A stretch of 64,000 nt of DNA, from the NCBI RefSeq assembly GCF_004331255.1, contig NZ_SJOF01000004.1:186001-250000 (forward strand), written 5' to 3'. The translations under genes were made by a program, and so were the position numbers. Origin of the DNA: Acinetobacter sp. ANC 4173 (GTDB lineage Bacteria > Pseudomonadota > Gammaproteobacteria > Pseudomonadales > Moraxellaceae). The notes under the pieces are model-generated. The model was given only the letters and a program-made list of their open reading frames with translations, searched no databases and had not been told where the DNA came from. Numbering within the stretch: position 1 is the stretch's first letter; each line of letters opens with the position of its first letter. Below are positions 18,094 through 27,950 of the stretch, one piece after another.

Positions 18094-19308
18094 ATGACCC
18101 AAAGTCAATTTTCAAAACCCCTTATTTATATGCTGATTGGCAGCGCCATCATTTTGGCGCTTTCGCTAGGTGTTCGACATGCATTTGGACTCTATTTGGT
18201 TCCTATGAGCCATGAATTTGGTTGGGGGCATAACGTCTTTAGTTTAGCAATCGCATTACAAAACCTGATTTGGGGTGCTGTACAACCAATTACGGGAGCT
18301 TTTGCCGATAAATATGGCAGTAAAATTGTCGTCACGGTAGGAGGTATTCTCTACGCGATTGGCCTAGTGCTCATGTCTATCAGCTCTACAGGCTTTATGC
18401 TAAATGTCAGTGTCGGTCTGATTTTAGGTTTAGCTTTATCTGCAACGTCTTTTCCTGTGTTACTTTCTGCGGTTGGGCGCGCAGCCCCACCTGAAAAACG
18501 TAGTTTAGCTATGGGAATTGCCAGTGCAGCAGGCTCATTTGGGCAATTTATTATGCTGCCATCAACCTTATTGCTATTGCAAAATATTGGTTGGTCAGCC
18601 GCTTTAATTGTCAGTGCTATTTTAATCGCCTTTATTGTTCCACTTGCTTGGATGTTAAAAGCACCCATGTATGTTGCACCGAATAGCCAAACGTCAAGTA
18701 CCGCACCTGCGCTCAGTTTTAAACAAATTTTGAGCATAGCGAAAGCCCATAAACCTTTCTGGTTTTTATCTTTAGGTTTTATGGTGTGTGGCTTCCAAGT
18801 GGTCTTTATTGGTATTCACCTGCCTGGTTATCTGATTGATCATGGTTTTGATGCGATCACGGGTACGGTATTTTTAGCCTTAGTCGGGTTATTCAATATT
18901 TTTGGCACATACGGTGCAGGCTGGTTAGGAGGTAAATTTTCCAAACCTAAACTGCTCATGGGCTTATATGCGCTGCGCGGCATCGCCATTATTGCTTTTT
19001 TAGCCTTACCGTTAAGTACATGGACAATTTATAGTTTTGGCATCATTATGGGTTTATTATGGTTATCTACCGTCCCATTAACCAACGGGATTGTCGCCAA
19101 TATGTTCGGTATTCGCTATTTGTCTATGCTCAGCGGTATTGTATTTTTTACTCACCAAGTCGGTTCCTTTTTTGGTGGATGGCTCGGTGGCGTGAATCAT
19201 GACATGACAGGTAATTATCAAGCGGTTTGGATGATTTCAATTGCACTCAGTATTTTAGGTGTACTGGTTCATTTCTTTGTTGATGAAAAGGCAGTGGTAC
19301 ATGAATAA
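18094..19308 (+). CDS. MFS transporter
   Basis: A 404-residue carrier with about twelve spans. The MFS motif between the second and third spans reads GAFADKYGSKI. The N-terminal HAFGLYLVPMSHEFGW and the pattern of spans suggest the monocarboxylate/oxalate-formate (OFA-like) branch, but the substrate is not identifiable. The last 8 bases overlap a 45-residue membrane protein, and a TauD-like dioxygenase follows, so the carrier may import that enzyme's substrate. The ribosome-binding site is poor. Confidence 0.88.
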   Translation: MTQSQFSKPLIYMLIGSAIILALSLGVRHAFGLYLVPMSHEFGWGHNVFSLAIALQNLIWGAVQPITGAFADKYGSKIVVTVGGILYAIGLVLMSISSTGFMLNVSVGLILGLALSATSFPVLLSAVGRAAPPEKRSLAMGIASAAGSFGQFIMLPSTLLLLQNIGWSAALIVSAILIAFIVPLAWMLKAPMYVAPNSQTSSTAPALSFKQILSIAKAHKPFWFLSLGFMVCGFQVVFIGIHLPGYLIDHGFDAITGTVFLALVGLFNIFGTYGAGWLGGKFSKPKLLMGLYALRGIAIIAFLALPLSTWTIYSFGIIMGLLWLSTVPLTNGIVANMFGIRYLSMLSGIVFFTHQVGSFFGGWLGGVNHDMTGNYQAVWMISIALSILGVLVHFFVDEKAVVHE

Positions 19309-19438
19309 TTCATCTCTGTTTTGGCTTAAGACATCGATTAGCGCGGTCGTACTGGGACTGATTATTGCTGCCATTGCACTCTGGCTACAAACACCGCAAC
19401 TCTTCGAGTACTTTAATCAAGCCTTCTGCCCACATTAA
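19301..19438 (+). CDS. small single-span membrane protein
   Basis: A 45-residue frame starting ATGAATAATTC, overlapping the MFS stop by 8 bases. Residues about 12-30 (SAVVLGLIIAAIALWL) form one membrane span with a short charged N-terminus and a C-terminal tail ending FCPH. Translational coupling to the carrier and its clear amphipathic layout support a real gene. It may be a carrier accessory subunit, but I do not recognise a family. Confidence 0.6.
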   Translation: MNNSSLFWLKTSISAVVLGLIIAAIALWLQTPQLFEYFNQAFCPH

Positions 19439-19545
19439 TCGCTTCAAGATTGACTCTAGTTTTCATAAACTCAGCATTTATTCTTATTTCAAAAAGTGCT
19501 GAGTTTTTCTTAGTTTAAAACAACAAGAAATTTAGAGTAATAACA

Positions 19546-20502
19546 ATGACCAGCCTTACACAACTTTCTCAAGCCATTCATGATGCACCGCAATGGCATT
19601 TACCCGAAGCATTTCAACATCCAAATGAAATTCAAATTACTCCATTGAAAGATCAAGCTTTAGGTGCGGTTGTAACAGGCTTAGATGCACGTAAAGCACA
19701 GTCAGGCGAAACCATTTTCCATCTTAAACAAGCTCTAGCCGAACATTTAATTTTGATTTTTAAACAACAAAGTTTGGATGATTTACAATATCTAGCCTTT
19801 GCCAGCTACTTTGGTTCCATTTTCCGTCCAAGCGCAGACAATCCAGTACTTGCCAGCCAATCGGACACTGGTGTCCCGCCTGATGTTGTACCTGTGTCAA
19901 ATGCAGTAGGGCAAGGAGACTACACAGGTCATGGCGAGCTTAGTCCACATGCTGATCATCAATGGACACCACTTCCCTCTTTCGGTTCACTGCTTTATGC
20001 CATTGAACTTCCACAAAACGGTGGACAAACCACTTGGTTCAACACCATCAAAGCCTATGATGCCCTCTCAGATGAGATTAAAAAGAAAATCGACTCGTTA
20101 CAGCTCATTACCTATAACCCCTTTGTTCGTGCACAAAGTAATACAGGGACAAGTGGTTATGCAGATTCACCCTACTACCGCTTTAAAGATCAACCGATTT
20201 TAGGACATGCCTATCCACATCCACTTGTACGTACTCACCCTGAAACGGGACGTAAAGCATTGTGGCTGAATACGCGTTCAGAAGTTGAATTGGTCAATGT
20301 GAATGATATTGCAGGGAGTGAACTCATCGCAGAGCTACGCGCACATATTCTAAAACCAGAGTTCCGCTACGAACATCAATGGGAAACGAGGGATATTGTA
20401 TTTTGGGACAATCAAGTCACATTACATTCGAGAACACCCTTTCCCGCAGAACAACGTCGTCTATTAAAACGTATTAGCTTGGCAGGCGCTCGACCTTTCT
20501 AA
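19546..20502 (+). CDS. TauD/TfdA family Fe(II)/2-oxoglutarate dioxygenase
   Basis: A 318-residue non-haem iron oxygenase. The facial triad is His135-x-Asp137 (SPHADHQW) and His294 (NQVTLHSRTP), with the 2-oxoglutarate arginine at Arg305 or Arg309. Family members hydroxylate taurine, other sulfonates, aryloxyacetates or amines; the substrate here is not evident. It lies 107 bases after the small membrane protein, so a carrier-oxygenase unit is possible. A terminator follows. Confidence 0.9.
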   Translation: MTSLTQLSQAIHDAPQWHLPEAFQHPNEIQITPLKDQALGAVVTGLDARKAQSGETIFHLKQALAEHLILIFKQQSLDDLQYLAFASYFGSIFRPSADNPVLASQSDTGVPPDVVPVSNAVGQGDYTGHGELSPHADHQWTPLPSFGSLLYAIELPQNGGQTTWFNTIKAYDALSDEIKKKIDSLQLITYNPFVRAQSNTGTSGYADSPYYRFKDQPILGHAYPHPLVRTHPETGRKALWLNTRSEVELVNVNDIAGSELIAELRAHILKPEFRYEHQWETRDIVFWDNQVTLHSRTPFPAEQRRLLKRISLAGARPF

Positions 20503-20530
20503 ACGATATTCATCATCCCACAGTGCATAA

Positions 20531-20559
20531 AAAAGCCCATCAATCAGAATGGGCTTTTT
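20531..20559. terminator. bidirectional terminator between dioxygenase gene and sthA
   Basis: A 10-bp A/GCCCAT-ATGGGC/T stem with an 8-base loop, flanked by A and T runs. It serves two convergent genes. Confidence 0.88.
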
Positions 20560-20577
20560 ATTCACTTCACTGAATTT

Positions 20578-21993
20578 TTAAAACAACCGGTTCATACCAT
20601 TCAAAGTCGCTACACGGTATGCTTCAGCCATTGTTGGGTAGTTAAATGTCGTTTCCACAAAATACTTGATGGTATTATTTGGACTGTTCATCACTGCTTG
20701 ACCAATGTGAATAATTTCCGCAGCATTATTACCAAAGCAATGTACGCCCAAAATTTCCAAGGTATCGCGGTGGAACAAAATTTTCAATTCACCGACGGTA
20801 TCGCCTGTAATTTGCGCACGGGCTAAATAACGGAAAGATGCCTGACCTACTTCATACGGAATTTTTTCTTCCGTTAATTGCTGTTCATTCTTACCAATCG
20901 AAGAAATTTCTGGAATGGTATAAATCCCCGTAGGAATATCAACCACTGGCTCAATGCCTTCTTCGCCACTCATGTTTGCCCCTGCACAACGACCTTGGTC
21001 ATAGGCAGCAGAAGCTAGCGATGGCCAACCAATCACATCACCCGCAGCGTAAATATTGTCAACTTCAGTTTGGTATTGATCATTGACGGTAATTTGACCG
21101 CGACTGTTTGGTGTAATACCGACATTCTCAAGACCTAAACCATCGGTATTACCAGAACGACCGTTACACCATAAAATCGCATCGGCTTTAATTTTCTTAC
21201 CACTGAGCAAATGCATCACAACGTGATCATCAAAAGTCTCAAGATGATCAATCTGTTCATTATGACGAATCAATACACCCTGCTCACGCAAGTGATAAGA
21301 GAGTGCATCCGAAATTTCGTCATCTAAATAGCTGAGTAATTTCATTTGGGTATTGATCAGATCAACTTTATGGTCTAAGCCAATGAAAATTGACGCATAT
21401 TCGCAGCCAATTACACCTGCACCATAAATGATGATTTTCTGGATCGAGAAATCCAAATCCAAAATTTTATCTGAATCGAATACACGTGGATGATTAAAAT
21501 CAAGCATGGCAGGACGATACGGACGGCTACCTGTCGCAATCACCAACTGCTTAAACATAATGGTTTCTTTAATCCCTTCAGGCGTAAAAACCAAAATTGT
21601 ATTTTGATCTTGGATATAAGCACGGCCGTGGAAAATATCAATCCTATTACGATCGTAAAAACGCGAGTGCGTCTCAACCTGTTGTTGAATGACTTTATGC
21701 GCATTGCGTAGCACTTGTTTCATGGTAAATTGTTTCCAATCCCCCACTTTTTGGAACATTGGATCGCGTTGATAGCGAATAATGCTCGATACTGTTTGAC
21801 GCAATGCCTTACTCGGAATTGTGCCAACGTGGGTACAGTTACCCCCCAATTGCTCTCGCATATCAATAATTGCAACGCGCTTGCCCGATTTAGCAAGTTT
21901 CATTGCCGCGCCTTCGCCAGCAGGACCCGAACCGAGAACGACCGCATCGTATTTCACGAAAGTTCCACTAACGACTTCTTTCTTACGTGCCAT
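20578..21993 (-). CDS. sthA: soluble pyridine nucleotide transhydrogenase
   Basis: FAD flavoprotein that moves hydride between NADPH and NAD+. It is 471 residues. The FAD dinucleotide fold is at about 20 ([12 protein letters not shown]), the NAD(P) fold at about 185 ([13 protein letters not shown]), and the dimerisation domain ends the protein. At the disulfide position of related reductases it has [16 protein letters not shown], with a single cysteine, typical of SthA rather than lipoamide dehydrogenase. AAGGAGCG precedes the start. Confidence 0.96.
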   Translation of the reverse strand: MARKKEVVSGTFVKYDAVVLGSGPAGEGAAMKLAKSGKRVAIIDMREQLGGNCTHVGTIPSKALRQTVSSIIRYQRDPMFQKVGDWKQFTMKQVLRNAHKVIQQQVETHSRFYDRNRIDIFHGRAYIQDQNTILVFTPEGIKETIMFKQLVIATGSRPYRPAMLDFNHPRVFDSDKILDLDFSIQKIIIYGAGVIGCEYASIFIGLDHKVDLINTQMKLLSYLDDEISDALSYHLREQGVLIRHNEQIDHLETFDDHVVMHLLSGKKIKADAILWCNGRSGNTDGLGLENVGITPNSRGQITVNDQYQTEVDNIYAAGDVIGWPSLASAAYDQGRCAGANMSGEEGIEPVVDIPTGIYTIPEISSIGKNEQQLTEEKIPYEVGQASFRYLARAQITGDTVGELKILFHRDTLEILGVHCFGNNAAEIIHIGQAVMNSPNNTIKYFVETTFNYPTMAEAYRVATLNGMNRLF

Positions 21994-22117
21994 TCAACGC
22001 TCCTTTTCTATAAATCTGTGTCTATTTTCGCTCTATTATGACTGAAAATAGCTGACTTTGCTGTATTTCATAGTCATATATTGAATGATAACGACATTTA
22101 GAAAATGAATAGTGTTT

Positions 22118-22148
22118 TTGCCCTATCAATGTGCAATTCCGTTATAAT
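22118..22148 (+). promoter_or_regulatory. candidate lipA promoter
   Basis: A perfect TATAAT at 22143-22148 preceded, with a long 19-base spacer, by TTGCCC at 22118-22123. Confidence 0.45.
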
Positions 22149-22188
22149 ATTTGCATATCTCTCCGTGTAAACAGTGGAAAAGTTGAAT

Positions 22189-23202
22189 ATGTCTGAAAGC
22201 CGTAAACCTGAACAGGGTGTCAAACTTCGTGGTGCAGAAAAAGTTTCACGTATTCCTGTCAAAGTTGTTCCTACGGTTGAAGTGCCTCGTAAGCCAGACT
22301 GGATTCGTGTCAAGATGACAGCGCCTGAGGAAGTTCAACGCATTAAAACAACTTTACGGGCGCAAAAATTACATACTGTATGTGAAGAAGCTGCCTGCCC
22401 AAATTTACCTGAATGTTTTGGTGGTGGTACGGCAACCTTTATGATTATGGGTGACATCTGTACTCGTCGTTGCCCATTCTGTGATGTTGCTCATGGCCGT
22501 CCAAATGCGCTTGACCCAGATGAACCACGTCATATGGCTGAAACCATTTCAAATTTAGGTTTAAAATATGCCGTGATTACCTCGGTAGACCGTGATGATC
22601 TCTTGGATGGTGGCGCACAGCACTTTGTCGATTGTATTAAAGAAGCGCGTAGCTTAAGCCCGAAAACCTTACTCGAAATTTTGGTGCCGGACTTCCGTGG
22701 TCGTATGGATATTGCCTTACGCATTATGACCGAATGCCCACCAGACGTGTTTAACCACAATATTGAAACTGTGCCACGTTTGTATAAAGCGATGCGTCCG
22801 GGTTCAGATTACCAACACTCTTTAACGCTGCTTAAAATGTTTAAAGAATACTGCCCAGATGTTCCAACCAAATGTGGTTTGATGGTCGGTATCGGTGAAA
22901 CTGAAGAAGAAGTGATTGCTTTATTAGATGACTTACGTGCCCATGATGTGGACTATGTGACCATCGGTCAGTATTTACAGCCATCTAAAGAACATGCACC
23001 GATTGACCGTTTTGTCAGCCCAGAAGAATTCGAGCGTTACGCTGAACACGGTCGTAAACTTGGTTTTAGAAATATTTGGTCAGCACCTATGGTTCGTTCA
23101 AGTTACTTTGCAGACCGTCAATATTATGGTGAACCTGTACCCGCAGTGCGTCGTAAAGTTGACCCAGCAAAGAAAATTGCCGTGCAAACAATTGAAGCTT
23201 AA
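22189..23202 (+). CDS. lipA: lipoyl synthase
   Basis: Radical SAM enzyme that inserts two sulfurs into protein-bound octanoyl groups. It is 337 residues from the chosen ATG. The auxiliary cluster cysteines are in [12 protein letters not shown] and the radical SAM cluster in [10 protein letters not shown]; the C-terminal RSSYFADRQ contains the conserved serine that ligates the auxiliary cluster. The GTG at 22174 is in frame but lacks a ribosome-binding site; GGAAAAG precedes 22189. lipB is not adjacent. Confidence 0.97.
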   Translation: MSESRKPEQGVKLRGAEKVSRIPVKVVPTVEVPRKPDWIRVKMTAPEEVQRIKTTLRAQKLHTVCEEAACPNLPECFGGGTATFMIMGDICTRRCPFCDVAHGRPNALDPDEPRHMAETISNLGLKYAVITSVDRDDLLDGGAQHFVDCIKEARSLSPKTLLEILVPDFRGRMDIALRIMTECPPDVFNHNIETVPRLYKAMRPGSDYQHSLTLLKMFKEYCPDVPTKCGLMVGIGETEEEVIALLDDLRAHDVDYVTIGQYLQPSKEHAPIDRFVSPEEFERYAEHGRKLGFRNIWSAPMVRSSYFADRQYYGEPVPAVRRKVDPAKKIAVQTIEA

Positions 23203-23220
23203 TTAAGTCTTTGATTTTAA

Positions 23221-23254
23221 AAACCCTTTAAATACATTATTTAAAGGGTTTTTT
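23221..23254 (+). terminator. intrinsic terminator after lipA
   Basis: A perfect 13-bp stem (23221-23233 with 23239-23251), 5-base loop and T run. Confidence 0.92.
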
Positions 23255-23285
23255 ATTGTCATGAACATCCATTAAAGCGATTACG

Positions 23286-23543
23286 CTATATCCAGTACAC
23301 GTTAAAACTATAAAAGAACTCATTCACTTCGAAACGAACTTGATAACCCAACTGGGTCAATTCAGCCGAAAGCTCCCGAATTTCACTGAGCGGCAAATGC
23401 TTAGGTAAAACAGCAAAAACGGCGGTATTCCCCTGCTGAGCACTTTCTTCAATTAATTTTGCTAAGCGCTCTTTATAGAGATTGATATCTAATTTGGCGG
23501 TTGCCGTAAGAATTTTGGCATGTTCGGCTGTAATAAAGCTCAT
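23286..23543 (-). CDS. small hypothetical protein
   Basis: An 85-residue soluble protein of unknown function, beginning MSFITAEHAKILTATAK. It has an alternating helix-strand pattern (NTAVFAVLPKHLPLSEIREL, then LGYQVRFEVNEFFYSF) and no signal or membrane span. It is convergent with lipA and divergent from the acetamidase gene. GAACAAGA lies before the start. Codon use is like its neighbours, so it is probably a real conserved gene. Confidence 0.7.
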   Translation of the reverse strand: MSFITAEHAKILTATAKLDINLYKERLAKLIEESAQQGNTAVFAVLPKHLPLSEIRELSAELTQLGYQVRFEVNEFFYSFNVYWI

Positions 23544-23694
23544 TCTTGTTCTCTTGGTATTGATAAATTATTTCTTTTGATCATAGCAAACAGAATAGAG
23601 ATAAAGTTGAAAAATTGTACGGATTTTTATCTTTAAATTTCTAACATGATCTATTTTAAAAAACTGGGACAATTAAGTGATCTTATAACAATAT

Positions 23695-23711
23695 CACCCA
23701 TTCAAAGGGTG
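23695..23711. promoter_or_regulatory. dyad, possible activator-binding site
   Basis: CACCC and GGGTG separated by 7 bases. The CAC to GTG spacing differs from the NtrC consensus, so a different sigma-54 activator would be expected. Confidence 0.35.
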
Positions 23712-23840
23712 CTCTTAAAATAAGCATATTTTACCTATAAGTATAAAACCATCCAATAAATTGCATCATCATAAGTCAAATTAACTATTTAATTTTCACA
23801 TAATTTATTAGAAATATTGAATTAATTGAGAAATCAAAAC

Positions 23841-23856
23841 TGGCATAAGTATTGCT
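23841..23856 (+). promoter_or_regulatory. sigma-54 (-24/-12) promoter of the acetamidase gene
   Basis: TGGCATAAGTATTGCT matches the consensus TGGCAC-N5-TTGCW with correct GG to GC spacing; only the sixth base differs. It lies about 50 bases upstream of the start codon, on the same strand. Confidence 0.75.
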
Positions 23857-23904
23857 ATATATCAACTACATAGATTGGAGATAGATTAAGTAAAGGTTAA
23901 ACTT

Positions 23905-25137
23905 ATGTTGAAAATTAAACTTATTTCATTGGCTGTATTAACGACATTGAGCTCAGCATTTACCTATGCCGATGATTTCAAAATTCTGAAACAAATATCT
24001 GAAAAACCAACTTTACTTAAAGATGGCACCTATAAAGGTAACTACTATGTGCCATCCACGTTAAATACCATTACTTGGGGCTATTTACCTAATCGGGACG
24101 CAAAACCTGTGTTAACGGTGAACTCTGGCAGTATTGTCACATTCGACACAGTGTCCCATGAAGGTTTACTTGAAGATCAAGGCCGTGATGCGGAAAAATA
24201 TTTCCAATCTAAAGGGGTTAAGTCTGAATCTATTTTAGATGAAGCCAAAAAAATCACCCAATCCAAGCTTCAACATGACTTTCATAAAGATGGTCCACAC
24301 GTTGTTACAGGACCAGTCGCCATTGCAGGTGCTGAGCCTGGGGATATTTTAAAAGTCGAAGTGATTAATGTCGAACCGCGTGTGCCTTATGGTGTGATTT
24401 CAAATCGACATGGGAAAGGAGCATTGGTCGGCGAATTTCCAAAAAAAACTAAATATGATGATGCAACCGCAGCGAACCCAGAACGTTTCGGCAATGTTTC
24501 AATTTTCACCCCGATTGAAAAGAATGCTCAAGGTGAATATGAAGGCGTGTTAAAGACCGCATCAGGTAAAGCCATTCGTTTTCCACTTTATCCTTTTATG
24601 GGCATTATGGGGGTAGCGGCAAACACTTCAGAACCTGTTCATTCTGTACCACCAGCTTTGTATGGTGGAAATATTGATATTAATGAGCTTGGTGCGGGTG
24701 CGACTGCCTATTATCCTGTTCAGGTGAAAGGTGCGCTTTTTTACACGGGTGATAGCCATTTCTCGCAAGGTGATGGTGAAGTTGCACTGACAGCATTGGA
24801 AGCATCTGCACGTGCGACCCTCAAATTTACGTTGTTAAAAGTAGGTAAAGATAAAATTCCGGGGCAAGAAATTAAACAACCTTTAGCAGAAAATGCCGAG
24901 TTCTGGATTACTCCTGGTTTAGATGCCGATCTAGATGAAGCGATGAAAAAATCTACTCGTGAAGCAATCCGTTTTTTACATCAAGAATATGGTATTGATG
25001 AGGCGATAGCTTATGCTTACTTAAGCGCTGCAACAGATTTCGAAGTTTCACAGGTGGTCGATCGTACCAAAGGAATTCATGCCAAAATTCGCAAAGCCGA
25101 TTTCAAAGAGTTTACCTCAGAGAATCAAAGTAAATAA
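23905..25137 (+). CDS. secreted acetamidase/formamidase family protein
   Basis: A 410-residue FmdA/AmdA-family amidohydrolase that would release ammonia from short amides. The N-terminus is a signal peptide (about 1-22, ending FTYA), so it acts outside the cytoplasm, unlike classical formamidases. Family blocks include DGPHVVTGPVAIAGAEPGD, PLYPFMGIMGVA, GGNIDINELGAG and GDSHFSQGDGEVA. The sigma-54 promoter suggests induction by nitrogen limitation or by the amide. It stands alone, without amide-uptake genes. Confidence 0.88.
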   Translation: MLKIKLISLAVLTTLSSAFTYADDFKILKQISEKPTLLKDGTYKGNYYVPSTLNTITWGYLPNRDAKPVLTVNSGSIVTFDTVSHEGLLEDQGRDAEKYFQSKGVKSESILDEAKKITQSKLQHDFHKDGPHVVTGPVAIAGAEPGDILKVEVINVEPRVPYGVISNRHGKGALVGEFPKKTKYDDATAANPERFGNVSIFTPIEKNAQGEYEGVLKTASGKAIRFPLYPFMGIMGVAANTSEPVHSVPPALYGGNIDINELGAGATAYYPVQVKGALFYTGDSHFSQGDGEVALTALEASARATLKFTLLKVGKDKIPGQEIKQPLAENAEFWITPGLDADLDEAMKKSTREAIRFLHQEYGIDEAIAYAYLSAATDFEVSQVVDRTKGIHAKIRKADFKEFTSENQSK

Positions 25138-25157
25138 TTCAGCATCAATATGAAAAT

Positions 25158-25184
25158 GAAGGTGATTTTTTCAATCACCTTCTT
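25158..25184 (+). terminator. probable terminator of the acetamidase gene
   Basis: A perfect 10-bp stem GAAGGTGATT/AATCACCTTC with a TTTTC loop; the T run is short. Confidence 0.6.
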
Positions 25185-25587
25185 CAAATCTGCAACATCA
25201 ACATCATTCCCTTAAATGAAACAGATCTTGCCTGTTTCGGCTCACCATCGTTTACAACTCATCACCACATTTATACGTCAAATCATTGATTAAAAAATAA
25301 GCCGAACTATAAACTATCTATATCAGCTACAGGGCAAGCATAATGACAAGATTTAAACCGTGCACACACTTATTAAGATAAGGATACTTGGATAATTTAA
25401 GCCAATTCAAACGATTTGATCCCATTTGAACGAGAATCAATCGGTCTGTGTCGATAAGTTAAATCGCCCCTGAAACTTAAAGACCTTCAAATGCTAGACT
25501 CAGATATGATCCGAAGAATTCCAGCTCAAAATGTCATTTATCCCAGTCCTATAAGTTTGCGCATAAGAATCTTTACAGGAGGTTGAT
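25185..25587. other. intergenic region, no gene seen
   Basis: About 400 bases without a supported coding frame. A 7-bp hairpin (25218-25224 with 25232-25238) is the only structure noted. It ends in a perfect AGGAGGT ribosome-binding site for the next gene. Confidence 0.4.
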
Positions 25588-25875
25588 ATGGATTTTCTGA
25601 CAAATTTATTGGTCGCTAAGCCTCTTTCCATCTTCGGGATTGCCTGCATCTTTTTGATTGGCTATTTAATCATACGTAATTTTAGCCACCAACATAGCGC
25701 GAAATATTTAGGACTGACCGCAATTTTATGGCTGCTTTATGCGCTCTGGGAATTTTTAGTTCAGCTCAAATCACCAGACGCTAATATCCGTATTGATTTA
25801 CTGATTATTTGGCCCGTTATTTTTATGCTCACTTTCGTTTCCACGCTCTTACTGTTTTTTAAAAGTGAAAAATAA
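25588..25875 (+). CDS. small membrane protein
   Basis: A 95-residue protein with three hydrophobic segments (about 13-30, 42-58 and 70-90) and short loops; no known family was recognised. The ribosome-binding site is a full AGGAGGT, which makes translation very likely. A hairpin at 25964-25997 (AAGCCAA/TTGGCTT with an inner ATTC/GAAT pairing) may mark its transcript end. Confidence 0.75.
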   Translation: MDFLTNLLVAKPLSIFGIACIFLIGYLIIRNFSHQHSAKYLGLTAILWLLYALWEFLVQLKSPDANIRIDLLIIWPVIFMLTFVSTLLLFFKSEK

Positions 25876-26142
25876 GTGAACCCTCAGAAATACGTCTACC
25901 CTCCAAAAAGAACCAGCCGTTAAATTGACTGCATTGGATGAGTATCACTTGAGGCATCAGAATAAGCCAACAATTCAGATCATGGAATCATTGGCTTAAG
26001 CAGGATTGGGGTTAGAATAAAATAAAGTATAAATAAATCTAATCATCTGTAACTTCATTGTTTTTTTGCATTTCATGTGAAAAAGGCTCAAAATCAAACC
26101 AGACCTCATATTTCACTCAGCCCGTGTGGTACGCATCTAGTT

Positions 26143-27036
26143 ATGACTTTAAAACAACTAAAAGCCTTCTTAGCCCTCGCCCGCAGTTTGAACTATGCCA
26201 ATGCATCAAATGAACTTCATCTCAGTCAATCTGCATTAAGTCTCACCATTAAAACCTTAGAAGAAGAACTGGGTGGAAAATTATTTAAGCGCAACACACG
26301 CCGAGTAGAATTAACCTTTGAGGGAAAATCCCTAATTCCTTATGCCAGAAAACTATTGGCAAATTGGGAGGATATGGAAAAAGATGTCAAACAACGTTTT
26401 AAATTACAACGTGGGACACTCAATATTGCCTCTATGCCTTTTGTCACACACGCGATCATGCCAAACGTGATTCAAAACTTCTTGGGCTTACACCCGAATA
26501 TTAATTTTTCCATTCATGACATTACCAATGAGAAAATTATTGAAAATGTGCTCGATGGTATTTTTGAACTCGGTATATGTTTCGAACCACAACAGATCGA
26601 CACCTTAGAATTCCTGCCCTTGTTTAATGAGGATTTTCTTGCGTTATTACCCAAAGCACATCCTTTAGCGCATACAACTTCAATCACATGGAAAGATCTC
26701 TGCGCCAATCCTTTCGTGACCTTGCAACAACCTTCGATTGTGCGCCATCTGATTGAAGAAAATTGCAAAAAAAATAATATTCAATTGGACTTAAAACTGG
26801 AATGCCACCAGATCAGTTCCCTATCCAGTTTCGTGGCACTCGGGATTGGAGTCAGTGTCATTCCACGTCATTTTCAGCAATTTATCGATACTGAAAAAAA
26901 TGTGTTAATTGAATTACAAGATCAGGATCTAATTAAACCTGTTGGAATTATTTATAAAAAGAATTTTGAAATTTCTAACATCACAGCACAATTTATTGAA
27001 ACGCTTAAACAATACAATTACAAAAATCACATATAA
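26143..27036 (+). CDS. LysR family transcriptional regulator
   Basis: A 297-residue regulator. The N-terminal winged helix-turn-helix is TLKQLKAFLALARSLNYANA through SQSALSLTIKTLEEELGG, followed by the substrate-binding domain (about 90-295). The open frame starts 22 codons earlier at 26077, but LysR proteins begin right at this domain, so the ATG at 26143 is chosen. It precedes the acetoacetate operon on the same strand, separated by a hairpin, and probably regulates it. Confidence 0.88.
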   Translation: MTLKQLKAFLALARSLNYANASNELHLSQSALSLTIKTLEEELGGKLFKRNTRRVELTFEGKSLIPYARKLLANWEDMEKDVKQRFKLQRGTLNIASMPFVTHAIMPNVIQNFLGLHPNINFSIHDITNEKIIENVLDGIFELGICFEPQQIDTLEFLPLFNEDFLALLPKAHPLAHTTSITWKDLCANPFVTLQQPSIVRHLIEENCKKNNIQLDLKLECHQISSLSSFVALGIGVSVIPRHFQQFIDTEKNVLIELQDQDLIKPVGIIYKKNFEISNITAQFIETLKQYNYKNHI

Positions 27037-27098
27037 ATTAATAGATTACAATTATTTTCTCTTCCCGCCTCGCCCCGTTATCTGACTTAATTACAGAG

Positions 27099-27133
27099 TT
27101 CAGCCATTTCTTATGCTGAATTTTGTCTATTTT
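27099..27133 (+). terminator. possible terminator after the LysR gene
   Basis: A 6-bp TTCAGC/GCTGAA stem with a 10-base loop, followed by T-rich sequence. Confidence 0.4.
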
Positions 27134-27246
27134 CCACCCCATTATTGAGTTTTTCTGATTAACTGTTTGAAAATTTCAACTTCATTATATGCCTGAGCAA
27201 TGCTAATAATGAGTTCAATATAACTAAGGGATTTAGAGAAGTTGAT

Positions 27247-27948
27247 ATGGATAAGCTCTATTCAAATGCAACACTTGCTTTGCAAGATGTCGTGCAAAAT
27301 GGACAAACAATTGCAGTTGGTGGTTTTGGCTTATGCGGTATTCCAGAAGCCTTGATTGAAGCACTCAAACAAACTGGGGTAAATGGCCTCACCTGTATTT
27401 CAAACAATGCAGGTGTCGATGATTTTGGTTTAGGCAGACTACTACAAACTAAACAAATTAAAAAAATGATTTCATCTTATGTCGGTGAAAATAAAGAATT
27501 TGAACGTCAATATTTGAATGGCGAACTCGAAGTTGAACTTACCCCACAGGGTACACTGGCTGAAAAATTACGCGCTGGCGGTGCAGGTATTCCTGCTTTC
27601 TTTACCCAAACAGGTGTCGGCACGCTGATTGCCGAAGGTAAAGAACACCGTGAGTTTGACGGCAAACCGTATATTCTCGAAAACTCATTAACAGCAGATG
27701 TGGCTTTAGTCAAAGCCTACAAAGCAGATAAAGCAGGTAATTTGATCTTCCGTAAAACCGCACGTAATTTTAATCCTGAATGTGCAATGGCAGGTAAATT
27801 TACCGTGGTTGAAGTAGAACATGTGGTTGAAATTGGTGAACTCGATCCCGATGACATCCATTTACCCGGTATCTATGTCAACCGAATTATTTTGAATGCC
27901 ACCCCAGAAAAACGTATTGAACAACTCACCATTAAGCAGGAGGCTTAA
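27247..27948 (+). CDS. 3-oxoacid CoA-transferase subunit A
   Basis: Alpha subunit (233 residues) of a succinyl-CoA or acetyl-CoA:3-ketoacid CoA-transferase (ScoA/AtoD type). The signature [10 protein letters not shown] is near residue 25 and the [12 protein letters not shown] block near 57. With subunit B it activates acetoacetate (or a related 3-oxoacid) to its CoA ester. Only 2 bases separate it from subunit B. A 3-oxoadipate (PcaI) role is possible, but the adjacent acetyl-CoA acetyltransferase favours acetoacetate. Confidence 0.93.
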   Translation: MDKLYSNATLALQDVVQNGQTIAVGGFGLCGIPEALIEALKQTGVNGLTCISNNAGVDDFGLGRLLQTKQIKKMISSYVGENKEFERQYLNGELEVELTPQGTLAEKLRAGGAGIPAFFTQTGVGTLIAEGKEHREFDGKPYILENSLTADVALVKAYKADKAGNLIFRKTARNFNPECAMAGKFTVVEVEHVVEIGELDPDDIHLPGIYVNRIILNATPEKRIEQLTIKQEA

Positions 27949-27950
27949 TC

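Larger units (their letters stand above)
23544..23904. other. regulatory intergenic region upstream of the acetamidase gene
   Basis: Contains the sigma-54 promoter at 23841-23856 and, about 130 bases upstream, a CACCC-N7-GGGTG dyad (23695-23711) at a distance typical for an activator site. No coding sequence seen. Confidence 0.55.

Noticed and set aside
17910..18215. Plus-strand frame of 101 codons before the MFS gene
   Set aside because: It overlaps the MFS gene in another frame, has no recognisable motif and shows no ribosome-binding site.
23695..23711. NtrC binding site upstream of the sigma-54 promoter
   Set aside because: The dyad has CAC and GTG 11 bases apart rather than the 7 of the NtrC consensus; kept only as an unassigned activator site.
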